Assembly (NCBI RefSeq): GCF_025972045.1
Contig: NZ_JAPDHX010000001.1
Coordinates: 1-64,000 of the forward strand
Source: Micropruina sonneratiae
GTDB taxonomy: Bacteria > Actinomycetota > Actinomycetes > Propionibacteriales > Propionibacteriaceae
Length of the DNA stretch: 64,000 nt
Direction of reading: 5' to 3'
Positions 50,370-59,552 of the stretch are shown here, piece by piece (position 1 is the first letter of the stretch; each line of letters begins with the position of its first letter). Under the pieces are notes generated by a model. The model was not told the origin of the DNA. It did not search any database and saw only the letters and a list, made by a program, of their open reading frames with translations. Both the position numbers and the translations under genes were made by a program.

Positions 50370-51617
50370 ATGCAAGGGCAGGGTGACAGGGTGACCAATC
50401 TCCGACTGGTGGACGGGGCTGCGGGTACGCCCGCGCGCACCGGTTCGGCCCCGCGGCCGTCCAGTCGGACCAGGTCGACCCGGCGCCGGCGGGCCTTCGG
50501 CAAGATCGCGAAGCAGCGGTCGGGTCGCTACCAGGCCAGCTATCTCGGCGAGAACGGGGAGCGCTATCTGGCCCCGGTCACCTTCGAGACCAAGGGCGAC
50601 GCCGACGCGTGGCTGTCGATGCGCCGGGCCGAACTGGAGGAGCATCGCTGGCGTCCGCCCGACCCGCAGCCGGCCGAGACCCCGACACTGCGCGACTACT
50701 CCGAGATCTGGATCGAGCACCGACGCACCCGCGACGGCCAGCCGCTCAAGCCCCGGACGAAGGATCTCTACCGCATCCTGCTCGACAAGCAGATCCTGCC
50801 CACGCTGGGCGACATGCACCTGGCCGACATCACCGCCGACGACATCGACGACTGGTACGCGATGCTGCTGCCCGCTGCTCCGACCCGGCGGGCGCACGCC
50901 TACTCGCTGCTGTCGACCATCATGCGTAGCGCCAGCACGGGCCGCCGCCCGATGATTCCGGACTCCCCGTGCAAAGTGGAGCACCCGACGGTCCTTCACC
51001 GCACCTTCGAGCCGAAGCCGGCCACGCCGCAGCAGATCGCCACCATCGTGGAGAACATGCCCGACAAGTACCGGGCGCTGATCCTGCTGTCGGCCTGGTG
51101 CGGCCTCCGCTGGGGTGAGGTGAGCGAGCTGCGACGGAAGGACCTCGACCTGGCTTCGATGTCGGTTCGGGTCGAACGCGCCGTGGTGTGGCGCAAGGGT
51201 GAGGCGACGGTCGGCACACCGAAGTCCCGGGCGGGCGTCCGGACGATCGCACTACCGCCGAACCTGCGCCCGGCCCTGAAGCATCATCTCGCCGAGCACG
51301 CCATGCCCGGCCCGGACGGGCTGCTGTTCCCGAACGCGACCAAGACGGGCCATCTGCACGTGAACACCCTCAGCAAGACCTACCACAGGGCTCGTCAGGT
51401 TGCCGGACGGTCGGACCTGCGCTTCCACGACCTCCGGCACAGCGCGGCAACGATGGCCGCGCAGGCTGGCGCCACTCTCGCGGAGCTGATGGCGCGTATG
51501 GGGCACTCCACGGCGAAGGCTGCGTTGGTCTACCAGCACGTCGCCGAGGGCCGCGACCGGATCATCGCCGACCGCATGGCGCTGCTCGCGGAGACGCATC
51601 GAGAAGCGGACCACTAG
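50370..51617 (+). CDS. int: tyrosine recombinase / phage-type integrase
   Basis: 415 residues; ATG 50370 (GTG 50391 possible). Order: arm-binding N-terminus (GRYQASYLGENGERYLAPVTF), SAM-like core-binding domain (TLRDYSEIWIEHRR...DDIDDWYAML), and catalytic domain with Arg in GLRWGEV (about 246), HDLRHSAATM (His-x-x-Arg at ~353) and Tyr in ALVYQHV (about 387). It inserts the element at tRNA-Pro. The adjoining tRNA-Pro scar agrees. Confidence 0.93.
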   Translation: MQGQGDRVTNLRLVDGAAGTPARTGSAPRPSSRTRSTRRRRAFGKIAKQRSGRYQASYLGENGERYLAPVTFETKGDADAWLSMRRAELEEHRWRPPDPQPAETPTLRDYSEIWIEHRRTRDGQPLKPRTKDLYRILLDKQILPTLGDMHLADITADDIDDWYAMLLPAAPTRRAHAYSLLSTIMRSASTGRRPMIPDSPCKVEHPTVLHRTFEPKPATPQQIATIVENMPDKYRALILLSAWCGLRWGEVSELRRKDLDLASMSVRVERAVVWRKGEATVGTPKSRAGVRTIALPPNLRPALKHHLAEHAMPGPDGLLFPNATKTGHLHVNTLSKTYHRARQVAGRSDLRFHDLRHSAATMAAQAGATLAELMARMGHSTAKAALVYQHVAEGRDRIIADRMALLAETHREADH

Positions 51618-51658
51618 CTTGTGCACGCCCACGTGGACGACGGGGCGTGCGTCACAAG
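51618..51658 (+). terminator. hairpin after the integrase gene
   Basis: Starts right at the stop codon: CTTGT...GCACGCCC (51623-51630) pairs with GGGCGTGC (51643-51650) and ACAAG (51654-51658). Strong GC stem; no U-tract. Confidence 0.5.
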
Positions 51659-51796
51659 CGGGCCGAGAGGAAGGCTGCGCAAACAAAACTGGGGGCCAGT
51701 TGTCTGGTCCCCAGTCTCCCGGCCCATACGTCCGGTGCAGCATTTTTGCGTCACGACAAGCGCGCGCGGATCAACTATGACGCACTTCGCCGCGTC

Positions 51797-53086
51797 TTAC
51801 AAGTCGCCTACACGGGGGACTGGCGACGTAGCGGGGGTCTCCGGCAGTGGCGACGTCATCGGATGCACGGCCGGGATGTCCCAGGTCGGATGAGTCCCCA
51901 CAAGCGAGACCGCGAGGCGATCACGCTCACGCAGCGCCACGCTCTTCAACGCGATCGCCACCTCTTGGCCCGACTCCTCAAGGCGTCCCTTCGCCCAACC
52001 ATTGGTCGCTCGGCCGACGGTGACCTCGACGAGGGCCCGTCTGCGCGGGGCCACAGTCCAGAGCGCCGGCTCAGCGCCCTTGTCCAGTTCACCGATGAGT
52101 GTGCACGAATCCTCTGGTCCAGTAAGCACGGCCACTTCTTGGGCCGGAAGAAGGCTGCCCGCCGGCGCCCAGACAGTCACGTACCCTCCAGAACTCAGCG
52201 CGATCTTGACCCGATTCTGCGCGACCCAGAACTGCACGGTCCCGGTTAGCACGTTGGCGAACGGGCCTGTGCTCGGGGTCTCGCTGAGCAGGAGGTAAGG
52301 GAACCGCCGGGTCGCTGCGTCCGCAACAATGCCGGTCGCGTACAAGGTCGCCTTCTGACCTGGGCGCACACCGTCTGGATTCGTCCAGATACCACGTGCA
52401 CCGTTGTTTCTCGACATCTCGTAGCTGCCATCCGGCAGCCGATATCCAACTGTCCAGAGGCCTGCAACTTGCGCTGACTCTAGGGCTATTCGAGCGATCC
52501 AGGCACGCAACTTCATCCCTCGGTACCGGGGGGACGAAGGGCAGGAAAGATTGATGGCCTCCTCGTCGAGCAGCATCCAGGCGCGCTGTTCGGTGCGAAC
52601 GTGCACGGTGTCGATCGCAGCCGCGAAAACGGGGACATCTCGTGCGTGGGCAAAGTCATACGCAGGCATGAGGTCCATGTCTTCAGACAGGCTAACAATG
52701 CATTGAGCGGGGATCGCCTTCACCAAGATCCGCTCGGCCAGATCCGCTATGGCGACCGCGCACAGTACGTCGACCTGCTTCTCCTCGACTGTTCCGCTGC
52801 GTTCAACCAGGTAGCCGCGGAGGATCGTCGCGCCGTCGGACTCGAGTCTATGGGCCGTCTCCTCGTTCTTCTGACGCATGCGGTTCACCCGCTCAGAGCA
52901 TTTGTCCTGGAGAACTCGCGTGGCGGTGCCGACGCGCACCTCGACGGGATCGAAGCCATAGGTCTCGAGCGCGCGACGGATGCCCGGGATTGTGAAGTTG
53001 GACGCTGTGCCAAAGAGGCGCCCGGATTGGCCGATCAGATTGCGCGAATCAACGACAACCGCGCAGGGGACGAGGGGTGCGCTCAC
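51797..53086 (-). CDS. NYN (PIN-like) domain protein of a mobile element
   Basis: 429 residues from GTG 53086, preferred over GTG 53110 since GGGAGGGG lies before it. Residues ~1-165 look like an NYN/PIN-type RNase: CAVVVDSRNLIGQ (first Asp), VDVLCAVAIADLAERI and IVSLSEDMDLMPAYDFA (later acidic residues). The other ~260 residues (GYRLPDGSYEMSRNNG, KATLYATGIVADAATRRFPYLLLSE, VTVGRATNGWAKGRLEESG) are unfamiliar and look like beta-rich ligand- or nucleic-acid-binding modules. Alone on the minus strand. Perhaps a nuclease with a defence role; unproven. Confidence 0.6.
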   Translation of the reverse strand: MSAPLVPCAVVVDSRNLIGQSGRLFGTASNFTIPGIRRALETYGFDPVEVRVGTATRVLQDKCSERVNRMRQKNEETAHRLESDGATILRGYLVERSGTVEEKQVDVLCAVAIADLAERILVKAIPAQCIVSLSEDMDLMPAYDFAHARDVPVFAAAIDTVHVRTEQRAWMLLDEEAINLSCPSSPRYRGMKLRAWIARIALESAQVAGLWTVGYRLPDGSYEMSRNNGARGIWTNPDGVRPGQKATLYATGIVADAATRRFPYLLLSETPSTGPFANVLTGTVQFWVAQNRVKIALSSGGYVTVWAPAGSLLPAQEVAVLTGPEDSCTLIGELDKGAEPALWTVAPRRRALVEVTVGRATNGWAKGRLEESGQEVAIALKSVALRERDRLAVSLVGTHPTWDIPAVHPMTSPLPETPATSPVPRVGDL

Positions 53087-53200
53087 CGTAGCCCCTCCCA
53101 TCCGGCCCACCTCAACAAACGATTCGCTGAGAACTCGGACCGCGAGAAACCACGATAGATCAGCGCAGTGACAACAGGTGGCAGGCTGGCGGGCCGGCGC

Positions 53201-53476
53201 TCACGCGACCTTGTTGCCGTAGCGCTGGCGGGCTGCCTCCCCCGAGGTTCCGACGAAGAGTCCGATGGCCGACCAGGACATGCCGGCCTCTCGTGCCGCC
53301 TTGACCGCGTCCAGGACGTGGCGTTCGGCGTCGGACCGTTCCTGGATCGCGGCGCGCAGCAGAGCGACGGCGCCGGGGTCGAGTTCGTCGGCGAGGTCGG
53401 GCTCGTAGTCCTCGAATCGGGCCGCGAGTTCGTCTGCGTGCTGGAGGATCTCGTCTACTGTGCGGGGCATCGTCAT
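53201..53476 (-). CDS. HTH protein, likely antitoxin
   Basis: 91 residues from ATG 53476. An acidic N-terminal half (EDYEPDLADELDP) and a C-terminal helix-turn-helix (AAREAGMSWSAIGLFVGTSGEAARQRYG). The start overlaps the stop of the next gene (TGATG), typical of toxin-antitoxin pairs in which the toxin comes first. Confidence 0.65.
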   Translation of the reverse strand: MTMPRTVDEILQHADELAARFEDYEPDLADELDPGAVALLRAAIQERSDAERHVLDAVKAAREAGMSWSAIGLFVGTSGEAARQRYGNKVA

Positions 53477-53766
53477 CACCTGAGGTACTTGTCTCGGGCC
53501 GGCATGGCGTGGACGATCACCATCGCCACGTCGCCTTCCACGTATCCAACTTCGAAGATGAGGGCGGCTCGGTTGGGGCCGATCATCATGGTGAACCCGT
53601 CTCCGAGATCCCAGATCCGCAGGGGGTTCCTGTATGCGTGCAGGATGTCCTCACGACTCACACCGTGCTTGTAGGCCGATGGTGCGATGATCGGCTCGTC
53701 CAGCACGTCTCCAAGATAACTTGCGAGCCGGTGGCTGGCAATCTCATCGTCCTGTGGCCGGGTCAT
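53476..53766 (-). CDS. small toxin-like protein (BrnT/RelE-like size)
   Basis: 96 residues from ATG 53766. AYKHGVSREDILHAYRNPLRIWDLGDG, MMIGPNRAALIFEVGYVEGD and VIVHAMPARDKYL fit a family of small proteins encoded with HTH partners, resembling toxins of the BrnT/RelE superfamily in layout. Translationally coupled to the HTH gene. Function not proven. Confidence 0.55.
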   Translation of the reverse strand: MTRPQDDEIASHRLASYLGDVLDEPIIAPSAYKHGVSREDILHAYRNPLRIWDLGDGFTMMIGPNRAALIFEVGYVEGDVAMVIVHAMPARDKYLR

Positions 53767-53806
53767 GGCCGCTCGGCGGGCGGCGCCGTCCCGGTTGGCA
53801 AAGTGT

Positions 53807-54043
53807 TCATCGTGCTCGACGACGATGAGTGGTTCGTTGAACGACCACGATCGGACGGCAGACCCTGTCGAGATCCGCGGTTCGGACGCGGATGAGGCGG
53901 GCACCGATTCGAGACGCCGGGAGCACCCCAGTTGCGATGCGGCGGCGCAGCGTGTCGACGCTGATCCCAAAGACGACGGCGGCTTGCTGGAGGGAGAGCC
54001 ATTCAGGCGCGGACTGGCTCCATTCGGCTGCGTTGTTGGCCAT
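53807..54043 (-). CDS. Xis-like helix-turn-helix protein
   Basis: 78 residues, ATG 54043 with AGAGGAA upstream. PEWLSLQQAAVVFGISVDTLRRRIATGVLPASRIGARLIRVRTADLDRV is an excisionase/MerR-type winged helix. Lies 24 bp after the relaxase gene. Paralogue at 12840-13067 with the same relaxase neighbour. Likely directs excision or controls transfer genes. Confidence 0.8.
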   Translation of the reverse strand: MANNAAEWSQSAPEWLSLQQAAVVFGISVDTLRRRIATGVLPASRIGARLIRVRTADLDRVCRPIVVVQRTTHRRRAR

Positions 54044-54067
54044 GTCGGTTCCTCTTTTCAGTGGGGG

Positions 54068-57000
54068 TCAGATGCTGATGCCGCGGTGGTGGTCGTGGTC
54101 GGGTCTGTAGCTGGTCGGGGGCGGGGGGAGGGGTCGGCGGGTGTTGGCGATCTGGAGGGCTTCTTGTCGGTGCATGTCGTCTTCCTTCCTGATCTGGGTG
54201 GTGATGCGGTAGCGGAGGGCGTCGGCGGCGCGCTCGACGGGCAGCGGTCCGAGTTCGGCTGCAGCGGCCAGGTGTTCGGCGATGTCGGGCCGGGTGCGGG
54301 CGAGCCGGGCGAGATGCGCGGCGAGGATGGGCAGGGTGGGGTCGCCGGCGGTGGCGGGTGCTGCGGTGGTGATCTTGGCAAGCCAGTCGCGGATGTCGGC
54401 CTGGCTGGTCTGGAGGGCGTGGTCGAGGTGTCGTTGGGTGTCGCGTTCAGCCGGGGAGTGTTCCGGGTTTCCTGTGGGTCGCAGGTCGGTGTCGGGGGTC
54501 TGGTGGGCGGCGCGCCATTGCTGGATGTCGGCGACCAGCTCGGGGTCGAGACCGAGGAGGTCTTCGGCCCACCGTGGGTGGCCCTCGGCTGCATGTTGTC
54601 GGGTTTCGTCGGCGAGTTGTCGGGTGAGCTTGTAGCGGCCGGAGAGGTATTCCTTCCAGGTGGGGTCGTCGAGGAGTTGGGTGGGGATGCCGGGGAGCCA
54701 GGGGAGGGGCCCGCGGGTGCGGTCGTTGGCCTGGGTGAGGTTGAGCCGGTAGTCGACGACGGCGGCCCGGTCGCGGGCCTGGTCGAGCGGCCCGACCGCG
54801 ACGGCCTGGCGGAGGATCTCGGTGGGGTTGTGGCCGTTGGCGGCGATGAGCATGAGGTGGCTGCGCAGGGTGGGCCAGGCGTTGGCCCCCTCGAGGCCGT
54901 GCATGGCGCCGGCGATGTCGATGGCGTCCTTGACCTTGCTCGGGAGGTGGTGTTCGGCGGCGTAGGTGATGGCGTCGAGGTAGCAGCTGGCGGCCGGGCC
55001 GAGCAGCAGGTTGGGCTGGTTGGCCTCGCGGAGCAGGGTGGTGGCCGAGGCAGGCGCCTCGTCGCGGCCGATGACGGCCTCGAGGAGCTGGACGGCACCG
55101 GCGGGCTGGAGCAGGCCGGGGTCAACCGGCGCGACGTGGGTGTCGGTGTTGTCGACCTGGAGCCATGCGTGGTTGGCATGCCGGCCGCGGGTGAGCATGG
55201 TGTAGGCCTGCTGCCTGCTCTCTTCGCCGGTGAGGAGGCCGTGGCAGGTGTCGGCGGTGACGCCTTGGGCGGCGTGGATGGTGGTGGCGTAGCCGAGTTC
55301 GACGAACTCGGCGACGTAGTCGGCGGGCAGCGTGAGCCGGTTGTGGTTGCGCAGGTGTCGGACGTCGATCGAGTGGTCGCGGTGAACGGCGGTGATCTGC
55401 CAGCGGTCGCCGTTGCGGACCCAGGCGGTGTCGCTGCTGGCGAGATCGCGGTTGTTCCGTCGGGTGATCACCGTGTCCCCGGTCGAGGCCTGGTTGCCAT
55501 CACTGAGGTCGATGTGGCGTCCGGGCCGGTGTCCGTCGAGCCGGGCTATGCGGGCAGCGGCGTTGAGGGCGGCGACCTGTTCGCGGGTGGGGGCGAGCAT
55601 GAGCGCGTCCAGCCCGTCGGCGCGGTCGGCCTGCCAGGCGGCGAGCAGTAGACGGGTGGCGGTGTCGGGGCTGACAACGTGGACGCGCTGGTGGTCGAGG
55701 TAGTAGCCGAGGGCGCGGGCGTCGCCGGCACGGAGGGCGAGGCTGGCGTCGGCTTCGACGGGGTCGGTGAACCGGACGACGTGATCCAGGTGGAGGGCGC
55801 CGTGTTGGGTGGTGATGTCGCGCAGGACGCCGCCTGCGCCGATCGCGCCGAGTTGTTGGTCGTCGCCGACCAGGCGGATGGAGGCGCCCTGGTCGAGGCA
55901 CCAGGTGACGACATGGTCGAGGGTGAGGGTGTCGGCCATGCCGGCCTCATCGATGATCACCAGCGTGTCGGGCCTGACACGTCGGGCGAGATCCTCCCCA
56001 TGGCTGATGGCCCAGACGAGCTTGGCGAGGTTGTCGGCGACCACGGCGTCGCCGAGCTGGGTGCGGAGTTGCTCGGCGGCCGTGGCTGAGGGGGCGAGTC
56101 CGATCACGTTGCCGCCGCTGGTGGTCCAGGCGGTGGCCAGGGCGCGCATGGCGGTGGTCTTCCCGGTCCCGGCGGGCGCGATCGCCAGTTGGAGCCGTCG
56201 GCCGGAGGTGGCCATCTCGCGGACCATCGCCTGTTGGGCGTTGTTGAGAGGTTCGCGGTTGGCCATGGTCTGGAGGAGGGCGAGGGTGACCGAGTTGTGA
56301 TCGGCCTGGCGGCCGCTGGTCCGTCCGGCGGTGTCGACGAGGCGTCGTTCGGCGTACAGGATGCGCCGTGAGGTGTAGCGGGACGCGGCGGGCTGCTCAT
56401 ACACCGACGCTCCGTCGGGACGTAGTAGGGGTGCGGGTTCGACCGGCTGGGTGCGGGTGGTGCGGATCGGGATCGACGCGCTCGCCAGTGCCCGTTCGGT
56501 GATGGCTTCGGCTGCCCGGGTGATCTGGTCGAGGGGGATCGCGGCGGCCCGGACCTGGCGGAGGGCTTCGGCGCGCACGTTCCAGGGTGTCCAGGAGGAT
56601 CGTTCGGCCTCCACGGTGTTGATCACCTGCTGCGCGGTGCCCGCGATCCACACCTCGTCGACCACCAGCGGTGCCGGACGCCGGTGGGCGGTGACGCCGT
56701 GGAGCATGCGCTGCAGCCCGGCCCGGCCGAGCACCTGGACGGCCTCGGTGTGCCAGGCGTGGCGTTGGTCGGCTTCGCTGCGGGGTCCATGCTTGGCGGG
56801 TCGGGTGTCGAGGGTGGCCTGTTGGGCGAGTTCGAGCCGTTCGGCTTTCGTGGGGGGACGTTCGTGGTCGTGCTCGAAGGCCTCGACCAGGTCGGCGGTC
56901 CAGGCCTGGATGTGGCGCCGCCTGGTCGACCAGCGGGCGAGCAGGGTCGGGTCGAGGCCGGCGATCTCATAGATGGGGCGTTTCCCGTCCCTGCCGATCG

Positions 57001-57883
57001 GTTCCATGGCCAGGCCGAGGTCGCGCAGGCGTGCGGTGAGGCTGGTGGTGTACACCTCGGACAGGTACACCGTCGCCGCGTAGAGGGGTTTGGCATCCAA
57101 GGCGCGCCAGTCGCCGGTGAGGGTCTGGACCTTGGCCGAGATCGCGGCGTGGGTGTGGAGGTCGGGGTCGCCGGCCCGGCTGTCGCGGTGGTCGAACCGG
57201 GCTGCGGTGATCCCGCGGACCGGCACATGCCGGGCGCCCTCGTGGCCGGAACGGGTGGAGGCGACCCGGGCCTGGACCTGGATCAGGGCGTCGTCGACCG
57301 CGGCGGTGTGGGCGGCGCGGATCGCGGCGGCCAGGTCGGGCCCGGCCAAGGCCCACAGCGCCGAGACGGACTTGGGTGGGGAGAAGGTGAGGTCGAACCC
57401 GGCGACCGCCACCCGTGGGTGGGAGCTGGCTTTGGCGATGTAGCTGTGCAGTTCGCGGCGTCCGGCCGGGGGGCGTCCGTGGTCGCGGGTGTGCCACTCG
57501 ATGGCGAGGTCGGTGCGGAGTCGTTGCCGGACGCGTTTGGTGATGCGTGCCCCGTCGTGCTCGTCTCGCCAGGTGCGTTTGCGGGCGTCGAGTTCGATCT
57601 CGAACGGGGTGGGGTGGTCGGCGAACACCGAGTAGGCCCGGCCCAGTTTCTCCCCGGTGACCGGGTCAAGGCCGGCGCCGAACAGCAGCTTCATCTGTTC
57701 CTCGATCACCGGGTCACCCTCGGACAGTCCCATGCCGGCCAGGCCGGCGCCCCACCACCGGCCCGGACTCTCGCCTTTGGCGGTGTAGTAGTCGGCCAGG
57801 CTGGTCACATCACCCGGCGCGACCTGCCGGGTCAGGTACTCATAGCCCGACCCGGCCAGCAACTTCTTCAACCCGATCGCCAT
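54068..57883 (-). CDS. MobF-family conjugative relaxase/helicase
   Basis: 1271 residues, GGAAGGG before ATG 57883. N-terminal relaxase: candidate catalytic Tyr residues 14/16 and 32/33, FDLTFSPPKSVSALWALA, and the metal His set in DPDLHTHAAISAKV (about residue 240). Middle/C-terminal RecD-like helicase: APAGTGKTTAMRALA (about 570), VIIDEAGMADTL, GDDQQLGAIGAG and TIHAAQGVTADTCH. It nicks oriT and unwinds the strand for transfer. Complete, so the element may be transferable if a mating apparatus is present. The C-tail matches the remnant at 12.5 kb. Confidence 0.92.
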   Translation of the reverse strand: MAIGLKKLLAGSGYEYLTRQVAPGDVTSLADYYTAKGESPGRWWGAGLAGMGLSEGDPVIEEQMKLLFGAGLDPVTGEKLGRAYSVFADHPTPFEIELDARKRTWRDEHDGARITKRVRQRLRTDLAIEWHTRDHGRPPAGRRELHSYIAKASSHPRVAVAGFDLTFSPPKSVSALWALAGPDLAAAIRAAHTAAVDDALIQVQARVASTRSGHEGARHVPVRGITAARFDHRDSRAGDPDLHTHAAISAKVQTLTGDWRALDAKPLYAATVYLSEVYTTSLTARLRDLGLAMEPIGRDGKRPIYEIAGLDPTLLARWSTRRRHIQAWTADLVEAFEHDHERPPTKAERLELAQQATLDTRPAKHGPRSEADQRHAWHTEAVQVLGRAGLQRMLHGVTAHRRPAPLVVDEVWIAGTAQQVINTVEAERSSWTPWNVRAEALRQVRAAAIPLDQITRAAEAITERALASASIPIRTTRTQPVEPAPLLRPDGASVYEQPAASRYTSRRILYAERRLVDTAGRTSGRQADHNSVTLALLQTMANREPLNNAQQAMVREMATSGRRLQLAIAPAGTGKTTAMRALATAWTTSGGNVIGLAPSATAAEQLRTQLGDAVVADNLAKLVWAISHGEDLARRVRPDTLVIIDEAGMADTLTLDHVVTWCLDQGASIRLVGDDQQLGAIGAGGVLRDITTQHGALHLDHVVRFTDPVEADASLALRAGDARALGYYLDHQRVHVVSPDTATRLLLAAWQADRADGLDALMLAPTREQVAALNAAARIARLDGHRPGRHIDLSDGNQASTGDTVITRRNNRDLASSDTAWVRNGDRWQITAVHRDHSIDVRHLRNHNRLTLPADYVAEFVELGYATTIHAAQGVTADTCHGLLTGEESRQQAYTMLTRGRHANHAWLQVDNTDTHVAPVDPGLLQPAGAVQLLEAVIGRDEAPASATTLLREANQPNLLLGPAASCYLDAITYAAEHHLPSKVKDAIDIAGAMHGLEGANAWPTLRSHLMLIAANGHNPTEILRQAVAVGPLDQARDRAAVVDYRLNLTQANDRTRGPLPWLPGIPTQLLDDPTWKEYLSGRYKLTRQLADETRQHAAEGHPRWAEDLLGLDPELVADIQQWRAAHQTPDTDLRPTGNPEHSPAERDTQRHLDHALQTSQADIRDWLAKITTAAPATAGDPTLPILAAHLARLARTRPDIAEHLAAAAELGPLPVERAADALRYRITTQIRKEDDMHRQEALQIANTRRPLPPPPTSYRPDHDHHRGISI

Positions 57884-58195
57884 CGGTCAAGCCCTTCCTC
57901 GCCGACCCCCTGCCCGGGGGCGTGGTCACCCCCGGTTGGGGGATCAGGTCAGGACAGCACGGGCATGTCACCACTGATGTAGCCATATCGACGTTCCCCC
58001 ACCCCCACCCGCCGACCCGGCCGGCGTGAAACCCCTTGTCAGATCGACCTCCCCCAACGTCCCCCCGAAAGTTGTCCAGCGGTGTTGACGACCGCCGGAT
58101 TCTTCGCAGACCGTAGACACTCAAGACCGCAGGGTGACGTCTCCGCTGGCGTCAAGTGGCGTTCTAATCGTCCGCAAACCGCAGTACTGTCGAAC
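57884..58195. other. intergenic region upstream of the relaxase (possible oriT)
   Basis: 312 bases between divergent genes. It contains several short GC hairpins (e.g. CCCCC-GGTT-GGGGG at 57929-57942) and C-runs, plus a more AT-rich part (58130-58195) that likely holds the ATPase-gene promoter. oriT of MobF elements is often beside the relaxase gene; no recognised nic site seen. Confidence 0.3.
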
Positions 58196-59439
58196 ATGGA
58201 GTTTCTGCCGCGTGTGATCGACGGCCGGCCGTCGCGCAGGCTGCGAGGCCAGCCCGCGGTCCGGCTCGAAGGGCCGCGCGGCTGCGGGAAGACCACCACC
58301 GCCCTCCAACACGCCGGCAGCGCCGTCCACCTCGACGCCCACCCGGGCATGACCGAACTCGCCCAACTCGCCCCCGACCGCATCCTCACCGGCACCGCAC
58401 CCCACCTCGTCGACGAATGGCGCCTCGCCCCCAGCCTGTGGCCCCAGATCACCAGCCGGCTCGGCGACCAGCCGCTGCCCGGCCGCTACCTGCTTGCCAG
58501 CTCAGCCACCCCGCTCGAGTACCGCCACCGCACCCGGGAGGCCGCCCAGCTGCCCGTGCTGCGGATGCGGACCATGACGCTGAGTGAACGGCTCGGCCTC
58601 GAGGCGCCGGTGTCGCTGGCCGGCCTCGCCTACGGCGACCGGGTCACCGGCATCCGCAGCCGGCTCAGCTACGCCCAGCTCGCCGAACACGCCGTCCGCG
58701 GCGGATGGCCCGAACTCCTCGACGCCGACACCGAGCAGGCCATCGAGTACTACACCAGCTACCTGCGCCAGCTCGCCCACACCGACCTGAAGACGCTCGT
58801 GCTCACCCGGCACCAGCCCGACCGGATCACCGACCTGCTCACCAGCCTCGCCCGCCACACCGCCGCCGACGTCAGCCTCGCCGGCCTCGGCCACGACACC
58901 ACCGCTCGGCTCGGCCGCGACACCGTCCGCTCCTACCTCGACGCCCTCGACCGGCTCCACGCCTGGGAACCCCAACCCGCCTGGCACCCACCGCTGCGCA
59001 CCCGAGCCCGACTCCGCCACCGGCCCCGCGCCCACCTCGCCGACCCAGCGCTGGCCTGCGCCGCCCTCGGCTACGACGCCGACGGCTCGCCGATGATCCC
59101 GGCCAGTTGGCCGCGATCTTCACCGCCATGGTCATCCACGACCTCCGCGTCTATCTCGAAGGCACCGGCGCCCAGCTGTGGCACTACAAGGACGAGACCG
59201 GGCTCGCGATCGACGCGATCATCGGGTACCCCGACGGCCGCTGGGCCGCCCTCCAAACCAGCCTCGGCGACCACCACGCCCTCGACGCCGAGATCGCACT
59301 CGAGACCCTCCGCGACGACCGCCTCGACCTCGACCAGGTCGGCCCGCCCAGATACCTCGCCGTCATCTGCGGCGGCACCCACGCCACCACCACCCGCACC
59401 CGGACCCACACCATCCCCCTCGCCACCCTCACCGCCTGA
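58196..59439 (+). pseudogene. AAA/DUF4143-type ATPase, frameshifted
   Basis: ATG 58196. Walker A RLEGPRGCGKTTTALQHAGS, then VDEWRLAP, LLASSATPLEYRHRTR and LYSLSERLGLEAPV-like MTLSERLGLEAPVSLAG, typical of DUF4143 ATPases. Near 59083 the frame breaks: one base (a C) is missing, and the rest (RLADDPGQLAAIFTAMVIHDLRVYLEG to the stop at 59439) is in another frame. A real mutation or a sequencing error would look the same. Apart from that the gene is full length. Confidence 0.8.
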
Positions 59440-59552
59440 CCCCCTAACCCCGCCCCCGAAGGCTCCGTGCCCCGACGCCCTGGGGCCACCATCTCTCAGC
59501 CCCCAGGGAACCCCCCCTCCCTCAGTTACACCCGGTGCAAATCGGGAAGGGC

